From positions 1 to 64,000 of the forward strand of contig NZ_JAPRAT010000006.1 of the NCBI RefSeq assembly GCF_026805325.1: a stretch of DNA of 64,000 nucleotides, written 5' to 3'. The notes below the pieces were generated by a model that did not search any database, was not told the origin of the DNA, and saw only the letters and a list, made by a program, of their open reading frames with translations. Source of the DNA: Natronobacillus azotifigens (GTDB lineage Bacteria; Bacillota; Bacilli; Bacillales; Amphibacillaceae). Shown one piece after another: positions 55,305-63,396 of the stretch. The translations under genes were made by a program, and so were the position numbers. Each line of letters opens with the position of its first letter. The first letter of the stretch is position 1.

Positions 55305-56036
55305 TTAGAGCTCCATTTCGTGATAGGTAGCTTTGGCCAGATGTTCTAGCAGATAGACGACTGGAATTTGGGTTGTTAAATTTGTGTTGCCAAGGAATTC
55401 TGTACTAACATAATAAGACAAATTATAGTCAGCAATTTTGGCAAGAGGACTATCCGCATTATTGGTGATACTAATAATTTCACTGCCTTCTTGCTTGAAT
55501 TGATTTACTTGCGAAAGAATTGCACTTGTATTTCCAGAAACAGATAAGACGATCGTAACACTATCTTCTAAATATTGCTCATGGATAGGAAGGAAAGGAT
55601 CCTTAATATATAGTGCAAATTTTCTTAGTCCAGAAAAATACCGAGAACCATACTCGGCTAAAATGCCAGAACTTCCAATCCCGATGAATATAACACGTTT
55701 TGCTTTTGCAATAGCCTTAGCGATAACGGTGATTTTATGTTGAAAGTCTTCACTTAATGTTCGCTCGAGAAATTCTGTTAAGCCTTTTTCCCCTCGTATT
55801 AAGGAGTTCGGGTCTGATTGTTCCTCCATGTACATTTTTAATTTGATTTTAAATTCGGAAAACCCATCACAATCGAGTTTTTTACAAAAACGTAAAATCG
55901 TTGTCGTAGAAACATGGGTGGCTGTTGCTAAGTCTCTAATCCGCATGTGTATTACTTTTTCGATGTTTTTAAAAATATAATTGTATAAAGAATGCTCTAA
56001 ATCAGAAAAAGTAGCAATTTGCTTGTTTGTAAACAT
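55305..56036 (-). CDS. RpiR/MurR-family transcriptional regulator
   Basis: A 243-residue regulator. Residues 1-75 are an RpiR HTH (HVSTTTILRFCKKLDCDGFS), residues about 105-235 a SIS phosphosugar-binding domain (RVIFIGIGSSGILAEYGSRY, VLSVSGNTSAIL). Such proteins sense sugar phosphates. ATG at 56036 follows GAGGGG; the longer frame upstream lacks a site. The target is unknown; the gal operon next to it is one possibility. Confidence 0.85.
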   Translation of the reverse strand: MFTNKQIATFSDLEHSLYNYIFKNIEKVIHMRIRDLATATHVSTTTILRFCKKLDCDGFSEFKIKLKMYMEEQSDPNSLIRGEKGLTEFLERTLSEDFQHKITVIAKAIAKAKRVIFIGIGSSGILAEYGSRYFSGLRKFALYIKDPFLPIHEQYLEDSVTIVLSVSGNTSAILSQVNQFKQEGSEIISITNNADSPLAKIADYNLSYYVSTEFLGNTNLTTQIPVVYLLEHLAKATYHEMEL

Positions 56037-56247
56037 GGTAACCCCTCTTCCTCTTCTAATACCCTCTGATAGACTATTATAGTGAAAATTAAACAAATTA
56101 GCTAATCAATTGAAAATATTGTAGGTATAAAAATAATTTTGTTGCCTAAACTGGCTGATAGAACACTTAGTCAGCAGGTTAATCATTGTTATCTGCACAG
56201 AAGTGTTGTAAATAATGTCGGTGCTTACTATATGAGGAGGCAACAGA

Positions 56248-57006
56248 ATGAATAAGTTTGCAAAGGTTCTATTGATAAGCGTACTATTTATCAGTATGGT
56301 GCCAAAAGTAGCATTTGCAGAAATGAGTGCTAGTGAGAGAGAACAATATATCCGAAGATTGGAAGAAAGCTATCCGTCGGCTGTGTTCACAACTAGATCT
56401 ATTGATCGCTTTAAATCAAGTGATTTATTCACAAATCAGTCCGTAGAAGAAGATATAGATAAAGATGAGGAGTTACATTATAAAGTGGAAGAGGGAGATA
56501 CTTTATTTGCGATTTCACAAGAATATGAAGTTACGGTGGAAGAGTTAATGGTTTGGAACGAGTTAACCTCAGACCTTATTTTAATTGATCAAGAACTGGT
56601 CATTAATCCAGAAATGGAAACTGTCGATTTACCACAAGAGGAATCAGAAGAAGTAGTAGAAGCTGTAGCAGAATCGGTTCAGCAAGAAGATACGGAACAA
56701 GTATCTGTACAAAGAACGATGACGATGACTGCAACTGCTTATACGGCAGAGTGTGATGGTTGTTCGGGAATCACAGCAACGGGGATAAATCTATTGAATG
56801 ATCGTAACAAAAAAGTAGTGGCAGTAGACCCGGATATTATTCCATTGGGCAGCTTGGTTTATGTAGAGGGTTATGGAGAAGCAATCGCAGGTGATGTAGG
56901 AGGGGCTATTAAAGGAAATAAAATTGATATTCATGTTCCAACCAAAGAAGAAGCGTTTCAGTGGGGCGTGAGAGAGGTTACAGTGGAGATTATTTCCGAG
57001 AACTAA
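56248..57006 (+). CDS. Secreted LysM-3D cell-wall protein (YocH-like)
   Basis: A 252-residue protein with a signal peptide cleaved near VAFA-EMS (residue 24). A LysM domain lies at about 76-122 (YKVEEGDTLFAISQEYEVTV), an acidic linker follows, and the C-terminal 3D domain at about 160-248 carries the three Asp residues (AVDPDIIP, AGDVGG, KIDIHV). This is the YocH/Sps/MltA-like fold with peptidoglycan lytic activity. ATG follows GAGGAGG. Confidence 0.88.
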   Translation: MNKFAKVLLISVLFISMVPKVAFAEMSASEREQYIRRLEESYPSAVFTTRSIDRFKSSDLFTNQSVEEDIDKDEELHYKVEEGDTLFAISQEYEVTVEELMVWNELTSDLILIDQELVINPEMETVDLPQEESEEVVEAVAESVQQEDTEQVSVQRTMTMTATAYTAECDGCSGITATGINLLNDRNKKVVAVDPDIIPLGSLVYVEGYGEAIAGDVGGAIKGNKIDIHVPTKEEAFQWGVREVTVEIISEN

Positions 57007-57029
57007 TACAGAAAGTGCGTACCACTTGT

Positions 57030-57170
57030 TTTACCCGAAGACTGTCCCTAAAACTCCTGCTTCCATACAATAGAAAAATCAAACAGATTTCGGTGGGAGT
57101 AACAGGTACACTAGGACCAGGAATGGCTCAACTAACAATCAGTGGGGGAATACCTAAAAACCCCCACTGA
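57030..57170 (+). repeat. Family A repeat, 3' end replaced by family B (copy 11)
   Basis: Diverged 5' part (TTACCCGAAGACTGTCC), clear 3' stem AACAATCAGTGGGGGAATAC and CCCCCACTGA. The usual TTGAAGTTTCACTTTAT end is missing; family B begins at the next base. Confidence 0.8.
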
Positions 57171-57389
57171 ATAGATGCAATAGATTTTCTAGTATCACAG
57201 TAGGTCTGATGGTTGCTTTCCAACAAGTAAAACGACAGATGACCACTTATGATCATCTGTCGTTTTACTTGTTGGAAAGTGTCACGCTATAGCGTGACAT
57301 GACAAGCAGTAGCTTGTCACCATCAGCCCTTTACAAAATATATCTTCTTAATGTTTTTTTAAAGGACCGGGTGAACTTTCTCGGTTTAT
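57171..57389 (+). repeat. Dispersed cloverleaf repeat, family B, copy 5
   Basis: Full-length copy very like copy 1: outer CTGATGGT/ACCATCAG, big hairpin with one mismatch near its tip, GTCACGC/GCGTGAC hairpin, third hairpin TGACAAGC/GCTTGTCA. Joined directly to family A copy 11. Confidence 0.88.
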
Positions 57390-57399
57390 CAATCAATAA

Positions 57400-57537
57400 T
57401 TACAGATTTTCAACCAATGTCGTTTTTGCTTCTTGCTCTATTTTTACGTCGTAATCCGTGGAAGAACCTTGTCTGACCCCAATTACGCCGAAACTAATGA
57501 TTAAAAGAAGTAATAAAAAAATCAACCCTTTCCGCAT
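57400..57537 (-). CDS. 45-residue membrane peptide of unknown function
   Basis: A short frame on the minus strand with a strong ribosome site (AAGGAGGATAGGTGGA) before its ATG. It reads MRKGLIFLLLLLIISFGVIG, then a polar tail VRQGSSTDYDVKIEQEAKTT ending LVENL. One hydrophobic helix preceded by two basic residues suggests a signal peptide or single-pass anchor. I do not recognise it. It is followed by the family B repeat and faces away from the DHQ synthase-like gene. Confidence 0.65.
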   Translation of the reverse strand: MRKGLIFLLLLLIISFGVIGVRQGSSTDYDVKIEQEAKTTLVENL

Positions 57538-57667
57538 TCCACCTATCCTCCTTATTTGTCATTCTATTCTATATTGTATATGATAACTAGTAATGTTGGC
57601 TATAAAAATATGAAAATTAATTTGTAAAATAATTACTATCAATAAAAGGAAGAAAGGGGATTGTATT

Positions 57668-58216
57668 TTGGAGGAATTAGTAGCTGCTGAAGTTATTTCA
57701 GTTAACCAGATAGGAGAGGGTACGCGAGTTTGTATCGACGTGATTGATCAGCTTGATCCGTTGGAAGGTATGTTAATTGGCAATACGGGGCACGGTTACT
57801 TATTGGTTTTATCTGAAAATCGTTCCACAGAGACGTATCCACCACGTCCATTCCGAATCAACGGAGGTGCGTTTCACCACTACCTCTACCTAGGTGAAGA
57901 GAGAACAACCTATTTAGCTGAAGCGAAACCAGGATTAGAAGTGCCTTTATGGTGCAAAGGAAAAGTAAGAAAAGTATCAGTTGGCCGTGTGAAAATGGAG
58001 AAACGTCCTTTTTTACGCGTTGTTTGTCGGGTCGAGAATGATGATCAAGAAATATCAGCAACCGTACAAGAAGCAGATAGCGTTCACGTCATGACAGTAG
58101 ATCAAGCAGCGAAACCAGTTCTAGAATTAAAGGCTGGTGATCGGATTCTTTGCTATCCTGACGAACCAGGCCGTCATCTTGGAAAGAAGATAGAAGAAGA
58201 AATCAAAGAATACTAG
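57668..58216 (+). CDS. Half-length 3-dehydroquinate synthase II-like protein
   Basis: A 182-residue protein that matches only the C-terminal half of archaeal-type DHQ synthase II. Recognisable segments: GEGTRVCIDVIDQLDPLEGM, RPFRINGGAFHHYLYLGE, VGRVKMEKRPFL, and LKAGDRILCYPDEPGRHLG. The N-terminal half of DHQS II is absent from this gene and from the upstream sequence. The TTG start follows AAAGGGGA. It sits 65 bases before the trp promoter. An enzymatic role in aromatic synthesis is possible but unproven; it may be a stand-alone fold with another function. Confidence 0.75.
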   Translation: MEELVAAEVISVNQIGEGTRVCIDVIDQLDPLEGMLIGNTGHGYLLVLSENRSTETYPPRPFRINGGAFHHYLYLGEERTTYLAEAKPGLEVPLWCKGKVRKVSVGRVKMEKRPFLRVVCRVENDDQEISATVQEADSVHVMTVDQAAKPVLELKAGDRILCYPDEPGRHLGKKIEEEIKEY

Positions 58217-58281
58217 AATCGTAGCTGAACATATGTTTATTGTTGAATTATCCAAAAAGTTAGAAAATTCTCTTTTTCAGG

Positions 58282-58310
58282 TTGACAAATCAACACATAC
58301 ATAATATGAT
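58282..58310 (+). promoter_or_regulatory. trp operon promoter
   Basis: TTGACA (58282) - 17 bases - TATGAT (58305), near-perfect sigma-A promoter placed just before the first T-box leader. Confidence 0.85.
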
Positions 58311-58329
58311 AAATAACAATTATTAACGA

Positions 58330-58578
58330 AACAAGTGTTGACGAAGAGTAGTAGCTTAATTCTTTTACAAAAGAGAGCTAGTGGTTGGTGCGAACTAGTG
58401 TAAAGAACTAAGGGAATGGACTTCTGAGCTTTCAAACCGAACTCCAAAAGGATAGTAGGCTTTGACGAATTTGTCCGTCGTTATCATGGACAGCTATTCA
58501 TTTGGATAGTCTACGAACTTTTTACTAAGGTGGTATAACGGGTTTCCTCGTCCTTTTGGATCAGGGACCCTTTTTTAT
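58330..58578 (+). ncRNA. T-box leader 1, tRNA-Trp specific
   Basis: Long stem I region with specifier TGG at 58417-58419 (GGGAATGGACTTCTGAG), T-box sequence AAGGTGGTATAACGGG at 58527-58542, and a terminator (GGGT...ACCC with TTTTTT) ending near 58576. Uncharged tRNA-Trp would favour readthrough. Confidence 0.87.
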
Positions 58579-58608
58579 TTTTTCGGAACAGATATAATCA
58601 CGTTCAGC
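58579..58608 (+). repeat. Short repeated sequence D, copy 2
   Basis: TTTTTTCGGAACAGATATAA followed by TCACGTTCAGCT, nearly the same as 48022-48056. Located in the spacer between the two T-boxes, whose rest (to about 58715) shows a short GTGCT/AGCAC hairpin and no gene. Confidence 0.55.
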
Positions 58609-58719
58609 TGCTACGTTTTTTATCAGTGCTCAGCACTATTATTCTTTCCGAACGTATCGAATGTAAATAATACAGAAGATCACGAACAATGAAACCAAGA
58701 TAAATTGAGGACATAAGAT

Positions 58720-58957
58720 TAGTACACGTTAGATTGTTCATAAAAGAGAGCCGGGCTTGCTGGGAAACCGGTATGACAATAACGTGGAATGGACTTAAGA
58801 GAGCTTTCCCGAACGGTATTCAAATAGGGAAAGACGGTTAATCCCCGTTACGGGATCAAAGCGCAGAAGTAATTCTGAATTAGTGGTGGTACCGCGGTAA
58901 GAAAAACCGTCCCCTATGTAAACATCGTTGTTTGTTTACATAGGGTTTTTTATTTTT
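58720..58957 (+). ncRNA. T-box leader 2, tRNA-Trp specific
   Basis: Second complete T-box: AAAAGAGAGCCGGGC start, specifier TGG at 58790-58792 in GTGGAATGGACTTAAGAG, T-box GTGGTGGTACCGCGG at 58883-58897, and terminator CCCTATGTAAAC/GTTTACATAGGG with TTTTTT at 58912-58955. trpE starts 34 bases later. Confidence 0.93.
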
Positions 58958-58990
58958 TGGGAAAACAAATGAGAGAAGGAGTGATCGAGA

Positions 58991-60400
58991 ATGCTGGAAA
59001 ACAAAGATTCCATTCTTTATCAAAAAAAAAGGTTGAATGGAGATACCTTAACCCCAATATCTGTATTTAATCGGATTCAAGGAAGGAAAAAGTTCATTTT
59101 GGAAAGCTCAACAGGACATGGAGAAAAAGGACGATACTCTTTTATTGGTTGTGATCCTTTTAAAGAGATCATTGGGGCGGAAAATGAAGCGACGATTATC
59201 GATCATGAAGCAGGAAAGCAAGCGAAAGTCAGAGAGAAGCCTTTAGAGGTTGTGAAACAACATATTCCACATCTTCAATTAGAAATTCCGTATGCTTTTT
59301 ACGGTGGGGCGATAGGCTATATCGGTTACGATTCAATCCGACAATATGAGGACATTGGAGCAATTTTAGAAGATGAGATAGAGATGCCAGAGTTGCATGT
59401 GATGTTCTATCAAAATGTTATTGTGTTTGATCATAAGAAACAATCGGTTACAATTATTACAACCAATTTATCGGGCAACCGTACTAGGGAGGATTTAATC
59501 AATCACATTCATCAGATTGAACAACAAATAGCAACAGATGTATTGGAACAAGAAGAAGGGACTTCCCAACTCCAATTCGAACCATCGATTGACCAGAAAA
59601 AGTTCGTTGAGATGGTTGATATTGCAAAACAACACATTATTGATGGTGATATCTTTCAGGTCGTTTTATCCCAACGAATGAAAGCTGACTTTACGGTTGA
59701 TCCGTTTGCGTTTTACCGTCGGCTCAGATTAGCAAATCCATCACCGTATATGTTTTATATTGATTTTGATTCTTATATTGTATTAGGGGCTTCACCAGAA
59801 AGCTTAATTAAAACATACAAAGGGGAGGTTATCACCAATCCAATTGCAGGAACAAGACCTCGTGGCAAAACAGAACAAGAAGATTTAGAGTTAGCAGAAG
59901 AATTGCTAGCGGATGAAAAAGAACGAGCAGAGCACAAAATGTTAGTCGACTTGAGTCGCAATGATTTAGGGCGTGTTTGTGAAACAGGCACCATTACGAT
60001 TCCTAAATATATGATCATTGAACGTTATCAACATGTGATGCACATTGTTTCTGAGGTGAAAGGACAATTAACGAAAAAATATACTGGCATCGATGCTCTG
60101 ATTGCCACTTTACCGGCAGGAACAGTTTCCGGTGCGCCAAAGATTCGGGCAATGCAAATTATTAATCAGTTAGAGACGAAAAAACGTGGAGTTTATGCAG
60201 GATCTGTTGGTTACATTAATATGAATGGCGACCTGGATCTAGCTTTGGCCATCCGGACAATGGTCGTGAAAGGAAAAACAGCATATGTTCAAGCGGGAGC
60301 AGGTATCGTCTATGATTCCAATCCAGTTAGTGAATACGAAGAAACATTAAATAAAGCAAAATCGTTATTGGAGGTAGCAACCGATGATTTTACTAATTGA
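58991..60400 (+). CDS. trpE: Anthranilate synthase component I
   Basis: A 469-residue chorismate-binding enzyme making anthranilate with TrpG. The tryptophan feedback site FILESSTGHGEKGRYSFIG is at about residues 36-54, and catalytic motifs GTRPRGKTEQED, HKMLVDLSRNDLGRV and PAGTVSGAPKIRAMQI follow. ATG behind AAGGAG. It is the first gene behind two T-boxes and overlaps trpG by 17 bases. Confidence 0.95.
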   Translation: MLENKDSILYQKKRLNGDTLTPISVFNRIQGRKKFILESSTGHGEKGRYSFIGCDPFKEIIGAENEATIIDHEAGKQAKVREKPLEVVKQHIPHLQLEIPYAFYGGAIGYIGYDSIRQYEDIGAILEDEIEMPELHVMFYQNVIVFDHKKQSVTIITTNLSGNRTREDLINHIHQIEQQIATDVLEQEEGTSQLQFEPSIDQKKFVEMVDIAKQHIIDGDIFQVVLSQRMKADFTVDPFAFYRRLRLANPSPYMFYIDFDSYIVLGASPESLIKTYKGEVITNPIAGTRPRGKTEQEDLELAEELLADEKERAEHKMLVDLSRNDLGRVCETGTITIPKYMIIERYQHVMHIVSEVKGQLTKKYTGIDALIATLPAGTVSGAPKIRAMQIINQLETKKRGVYAGSVGYINMNGDLDLALAIRTMVVKGKTAYVQAGAGIVYDSNPVSEYEETLNKAKSLLEVATDDFTN

Positions 60401-60983
60401 TAATTATGATTCTTTTACGTATAACTTGTATCAGTACGTAGCAGAGCTCGGAGAAGAAGTTGAGGTAGTAAGAAACGATAAAATTACTTTAGCAGAAATT
60501 GAACAACGAAACCCAGAGGCGATTATCCTCTCGCCAGGCCCAGGTACACCAGAAGAAGCGGGAATTTGTATCGATGTGGTTAAACGTTTTGATCAAAAAA
60601 TTCCTATCCTTGGGATCTGCCTAGGACATCAAGCAATCGGTGTTGCTTATGGTGCAACAGTTAGTCACGCAAAACAAATCAAGCATGGAAAAACATCACA
60701 AATTACGCACCATCACGATGATGTATTCCTAAATACAGATGATCCCTTAGAAGTGATGCGTTATCATTCCTTAGTGATCCTTCCAGAAACTGTTCCAGCA
60801 TGTTTACTTGTTACAGCTACTGCAAAGGATGATCATGCTATCATGGCAGTAAAACATCAGATGCTTCCGGTATATGGGATGCAGTTTCACCCAGAGTCGA
60901 TCGGAACAACAGATGGTAAGCAGTTATTAGCGAACTTCTTTCGCACAATAAGAAAGGAGGAATTCGATGAAAGCATATCTTGA
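60384..60983 (+). CDS. trpG: Anthranilate synthase glutamine amidotransferase
   Basis: A 199-residue class I amidotransferase supplying ammonia to TrpE. Catalytic triad: Cys79 (GICLGHQAIG), His169 and Glu171 (MQFHPESIG). Unlike Bacillus subtilis, where this subunit is in the folate operon and shared with PabB, it is inside the trp operon here. It overlaps trpE by 17 and trpD by 17 bases. Confidence 0.95.
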   Translation: MILLIDNYDSFTYNLYQYVAELGEEVEVVRNDKITLAEIEQRNPEAIILSPGPGTPEEAGICIDVVKRFDQKIPILGICLGHQAIGVAYGATVSHAKQIKHGKTSQITHHHDDVFLNTDDPLEVMRYHSLVILPETVPACLLVTATAKDDHAIMAVKHQMLPVYGMQFHPESIGTTDGKQLLANFFRTIRKEEFDESIS

Positions 60984-61989
60984 TCAATTAACAAAAAATC
61001 ATTCGTTAACTGTCAGTGAGATGGAGGATGCTTCTAGGCAAATTTTTAAGGCAGAGACTTCACCGATTGAAATAGGCGCCTTTTTGACGGCATTAAAAAC
61101 AAAAGGGGAAACAGCGGACGAAATAACCGGCCTCGTTCGTGTCATTCGTGAAAAATCATTGATTACACCGACGATTATTCCTGGTGCAATGGATAACTGT
61201 GGGACGGGTGGAGATGGATCACAAAGTTTTAATATAAGTACTACCGCAGCATTTGTATTGGCGGGAGCAGGAATTAAAGTAGCAAAACACGGAAATCGGA
61301 GTATCTCGAGTAAAACAGGCAGTGCGGATGTGTTGGAAGAACTCGGAGTTTCCTTGACGTTAACGCAAGAACAAGTGACCGAAGTATTAAAGGAAAATGG
61401 CATTGCGTTTTTGTTTGCTCAACATATTCACCCAGCGATGAAGCAAATGATGGAAGTGCGTAAAACGTTAAAAATACCAACTGTTTTCAATTTGATTGGC
61501 CCATTAACCAATCCCATTGAGTTAACCACACAACTTTTAGGTATATATCGTCGCGACTTATTAGAACAGATGGCGAATGTTTTACATCAATTGGGACGAA
61601 AACGAGCACTAGTGCTCAATGGAGCAGGTTATATGGATGAAGCTTCATTAGCCGGAGAAAATCACTGTGTTTTATTAGATCGTGGTGAATTGCTTCAATT
61701 TACCGTTCGTCCAGAAGAAGTTGGTTTAATGCCAGCAAGTAATGATGCCATTAGAGGTGGAAACGCCAAAGAAAACGCGGCAATATTACGATCTGTCTTA
61801 GAGGGTGAAAAAGGTCCACATCGAGATACGGTTGTTTTAAACGCAGGACTCGGTATTTTTGCCAATGGAAAAGCAGAAACGATTCAAGAGGGTGTTGAAT
61901 TAGCAAAAGAAAGCATTGATACGGGCGCAGCATTAGCTAAACTAGAGTACTTAATTAAATATAGTGCTGCTGGCATACAAGAGGTGTAA
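60967..61989 (+). CDS. trpD: Anthranilate phosphoribosyltransferase
   Basis: A 340-residue enzyme adding phosphoribosyl to anthranilate. Key motifs: DNCGTGGDGSQSFNISTT near residue 77 (PRPP binding), KHGNRSISSKTGSADVLEEL near 103, and HPAMKQMMEVRKTLKIPTVF near 153. ATG within trpG behind AGGAGG. Followed by trpC after two bases. Confidence 0.95.
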   Translation: MKAYLDQLTKNHSLTVSEMEDASRQIFKAETSPIEIGAFLTALKTKGETADEITGLVRVIREKSLITPTIIPGAMDNCGTGGDGSQSFNISTTAAFVLAGAGIKVAKHGNRSISSKTGSADVLEELGVSLTLTQEQVTEVLKENGIAFLFAQHIHPAMKQMMEVRKTLKIPTVFNLIGPLTNPIELTTQLLGIYRRDLLEQMANVLHQLGRKRALVLNGAGYMDEASLAGENHCVLLDRGELLQFTVRPEEVGLMPASNDAIRGGNAKENAAILRSVLEGEKGPHRDTVVLNAGLGIFANGKAETIQEGVELAKESIDTGAALAKLEYLIKYSAAGIQEV

Positions 61990-61991
61990 AC

Positions 61992-62765
61992 ATGACGATA
62001 TTAGCAGATATTTTAGTGGAAAAAGAAAAAGAGGTAAAGCAATTAAAACAAAACTATCAATCGGAAAATCTAGCAAACAATCAAACCGTTAGCTCTTTTT
62101 ATCGAACATTCATGGAATCAGATCAGATGAAAATTATCGCTGAGATCAAACGGGCATCTCCTTCAAAAGGGATAATTAACCCGAATGTTAACCCTGCCAA
62201 GCAAGCTAGTGATTATCAAGCAGCTGGGGCGAGTATGATCTCAGTGCTGACCGACCAACCTTTTTTCCAAGGAACGATGGAAGATTTAGCGATGGTTCGC
62301 TCCGTCGTTGATCTTCCTATCTTAAATAAAGATTTTATTATTGATGAGATCCAAATCGATCGTGCGAAAGATTACGGAGCGAATGTCATTTTATTGATTG
62401 CTGCAGCTTTGCCAAAAACAAGGTTAGAAGAATTATATGATTATGCCATTCAATCTGGACTAGAAGTTTTGTTTGAAGTTCATAATGCAGCGGAATTATC
62501 GATCGCACAGGAAATTGGTGTGCAAATCATCGGAGTGAATAATCGTAATTTAAAAACGTTTGAAGTCGATCTAGCCATTACCGAAGAGTTAGCAAAACAA
62601 ATCGATCTAACCAAAACATTATTGATCAGTGAAAGTGGAATTAAAACGACAGCAGATGTAATGCGTGTTCAAAAAGCTGGCGCGCGTGGGATTTTAGTAG
62701 GTGAGACAATGATGCGATCAAAAGATCTAACGGCAACCTTTCAAACATTACGTGTGAATAGATAA
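61992..62765 (+). CDS. trpC: Indole-3-glycerol phosphate synthase
   Basis: A 257-residue TIM-barrel enzyme. Catalytic lysine in IAEIKRASPSKGII near residue 50, second lysine in ILNKDFIIDEIQI near 110, GVNNRNLKTFEVD near 180, and SESGIKT near 213. Stand-alone, not fused to TrpF. Confidence 0.95.
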   Translation: MTILADILVEKEKEVKQLKQNYQSENLANNQTVSSFYRTFMESDQMKIIAEIKRASPSKGIINPNVNPAKQASDYQAAGASMISVLTDQPFFQGTMEDLAMVRSVVDLPILNKDFIIDEIQIDRAKDYGANVILLIAAALPKTRLEELYDYAIQSGLEVLFEVHNAAELSIAQEIGVQIIGVNNRNLKTFEVDLAITEELAKQIDLTKTLLISESGIKTTADVMRVQKAGARGILVGETMMRSKDLTATFQTLRVNR

Positions 62766-62781
62766 CAAAGGAGTTTGGATA

Positions 62782-63387
62782 ATGCTAGTAAAAATATGTG
62801 GCATTACAACAGTAGAAGATGGTTTAGCGGTTGCTAACGCGGGGGCCGATATGGTTGGTTTTGTTTTTGCAAAAAGTAAACGCCAGGTAGCACCTGAGCA
62901 GGCAAGGGCGATTAGCACGCTCTTACCGCCTGAGTTAAAGAAGGTTGGTGTTTTTGTGAATGAATCGCTAGAAGAGGTTGAACGAGTAATCGAAGCGGTT
63001 GGGCTAGATTATGCTCAGCTACATGGCCAAGAATCGCCATCTTATTGTGAACAACTATCGGTTCCTGTCATTAAAGCTTTTCAAATCAAAACATCAGCGG
63101 ATTTTGCTCAGCTTGACAATTATTCTTGTTCCTATTATTTACTAGATAGCCCGGCTGGGCAGTATCAGGGTGGAAATGGAGAAAGTTTTGATTGGAAACT
63201 AGCAAAGCACGTAACGAGTAATCAACATAAAATCATTCTTGCGGGTGGCTTAAATCAAGAGAATGTTACTACTGCGATAGACATTGCTGATCCTGTAGGT
63301 GTTGATGTATCTAGTGGTGTGGAAACGGATGGAAAGAAAGATCATCAAAAAATCAACGCTTTTATTAGAAAGGCGAAAGAAAGATAG
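62782..63387 (+). CDS. trpF: Phosphoribosylanthranilate isomerase
   Basis: A 201-residue TIM barrel. Catalytic Cys in KICGITTVEDG at residues 4-14, general acid Asp in VDVSSGVETDGKKD near 175, and LAGGLNQENV near 153. ATG follows AAAGGAG by about nine bases. Confidence 0.94.
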   Translation: MLVKICGITTVEDGLAVANAGADMVGFVFAKSKRQVAPEQARAISTLLPPELKKVGVFVNESLEEVERVIEAVGLDYAQLHGQESPSYCEQLSVPVIKAFQIKTSADFAQLDNYSCSYYLLDSPAGQYQGGNGESFDWKLAKHVTSNQHKIILAGGLNQENVTTAIDIADPVGVDVSSGVETDGKKDHQKINAFIRKAKER

Positions 63388-63396
63388 GTGAAGATT

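Noticed and set aside
56961-57170. 69-codon frame after the LysM-3D gene
   Set aside because: It overlaps the end of the LysM-3D gene in another frame and continues through a family A repeat.
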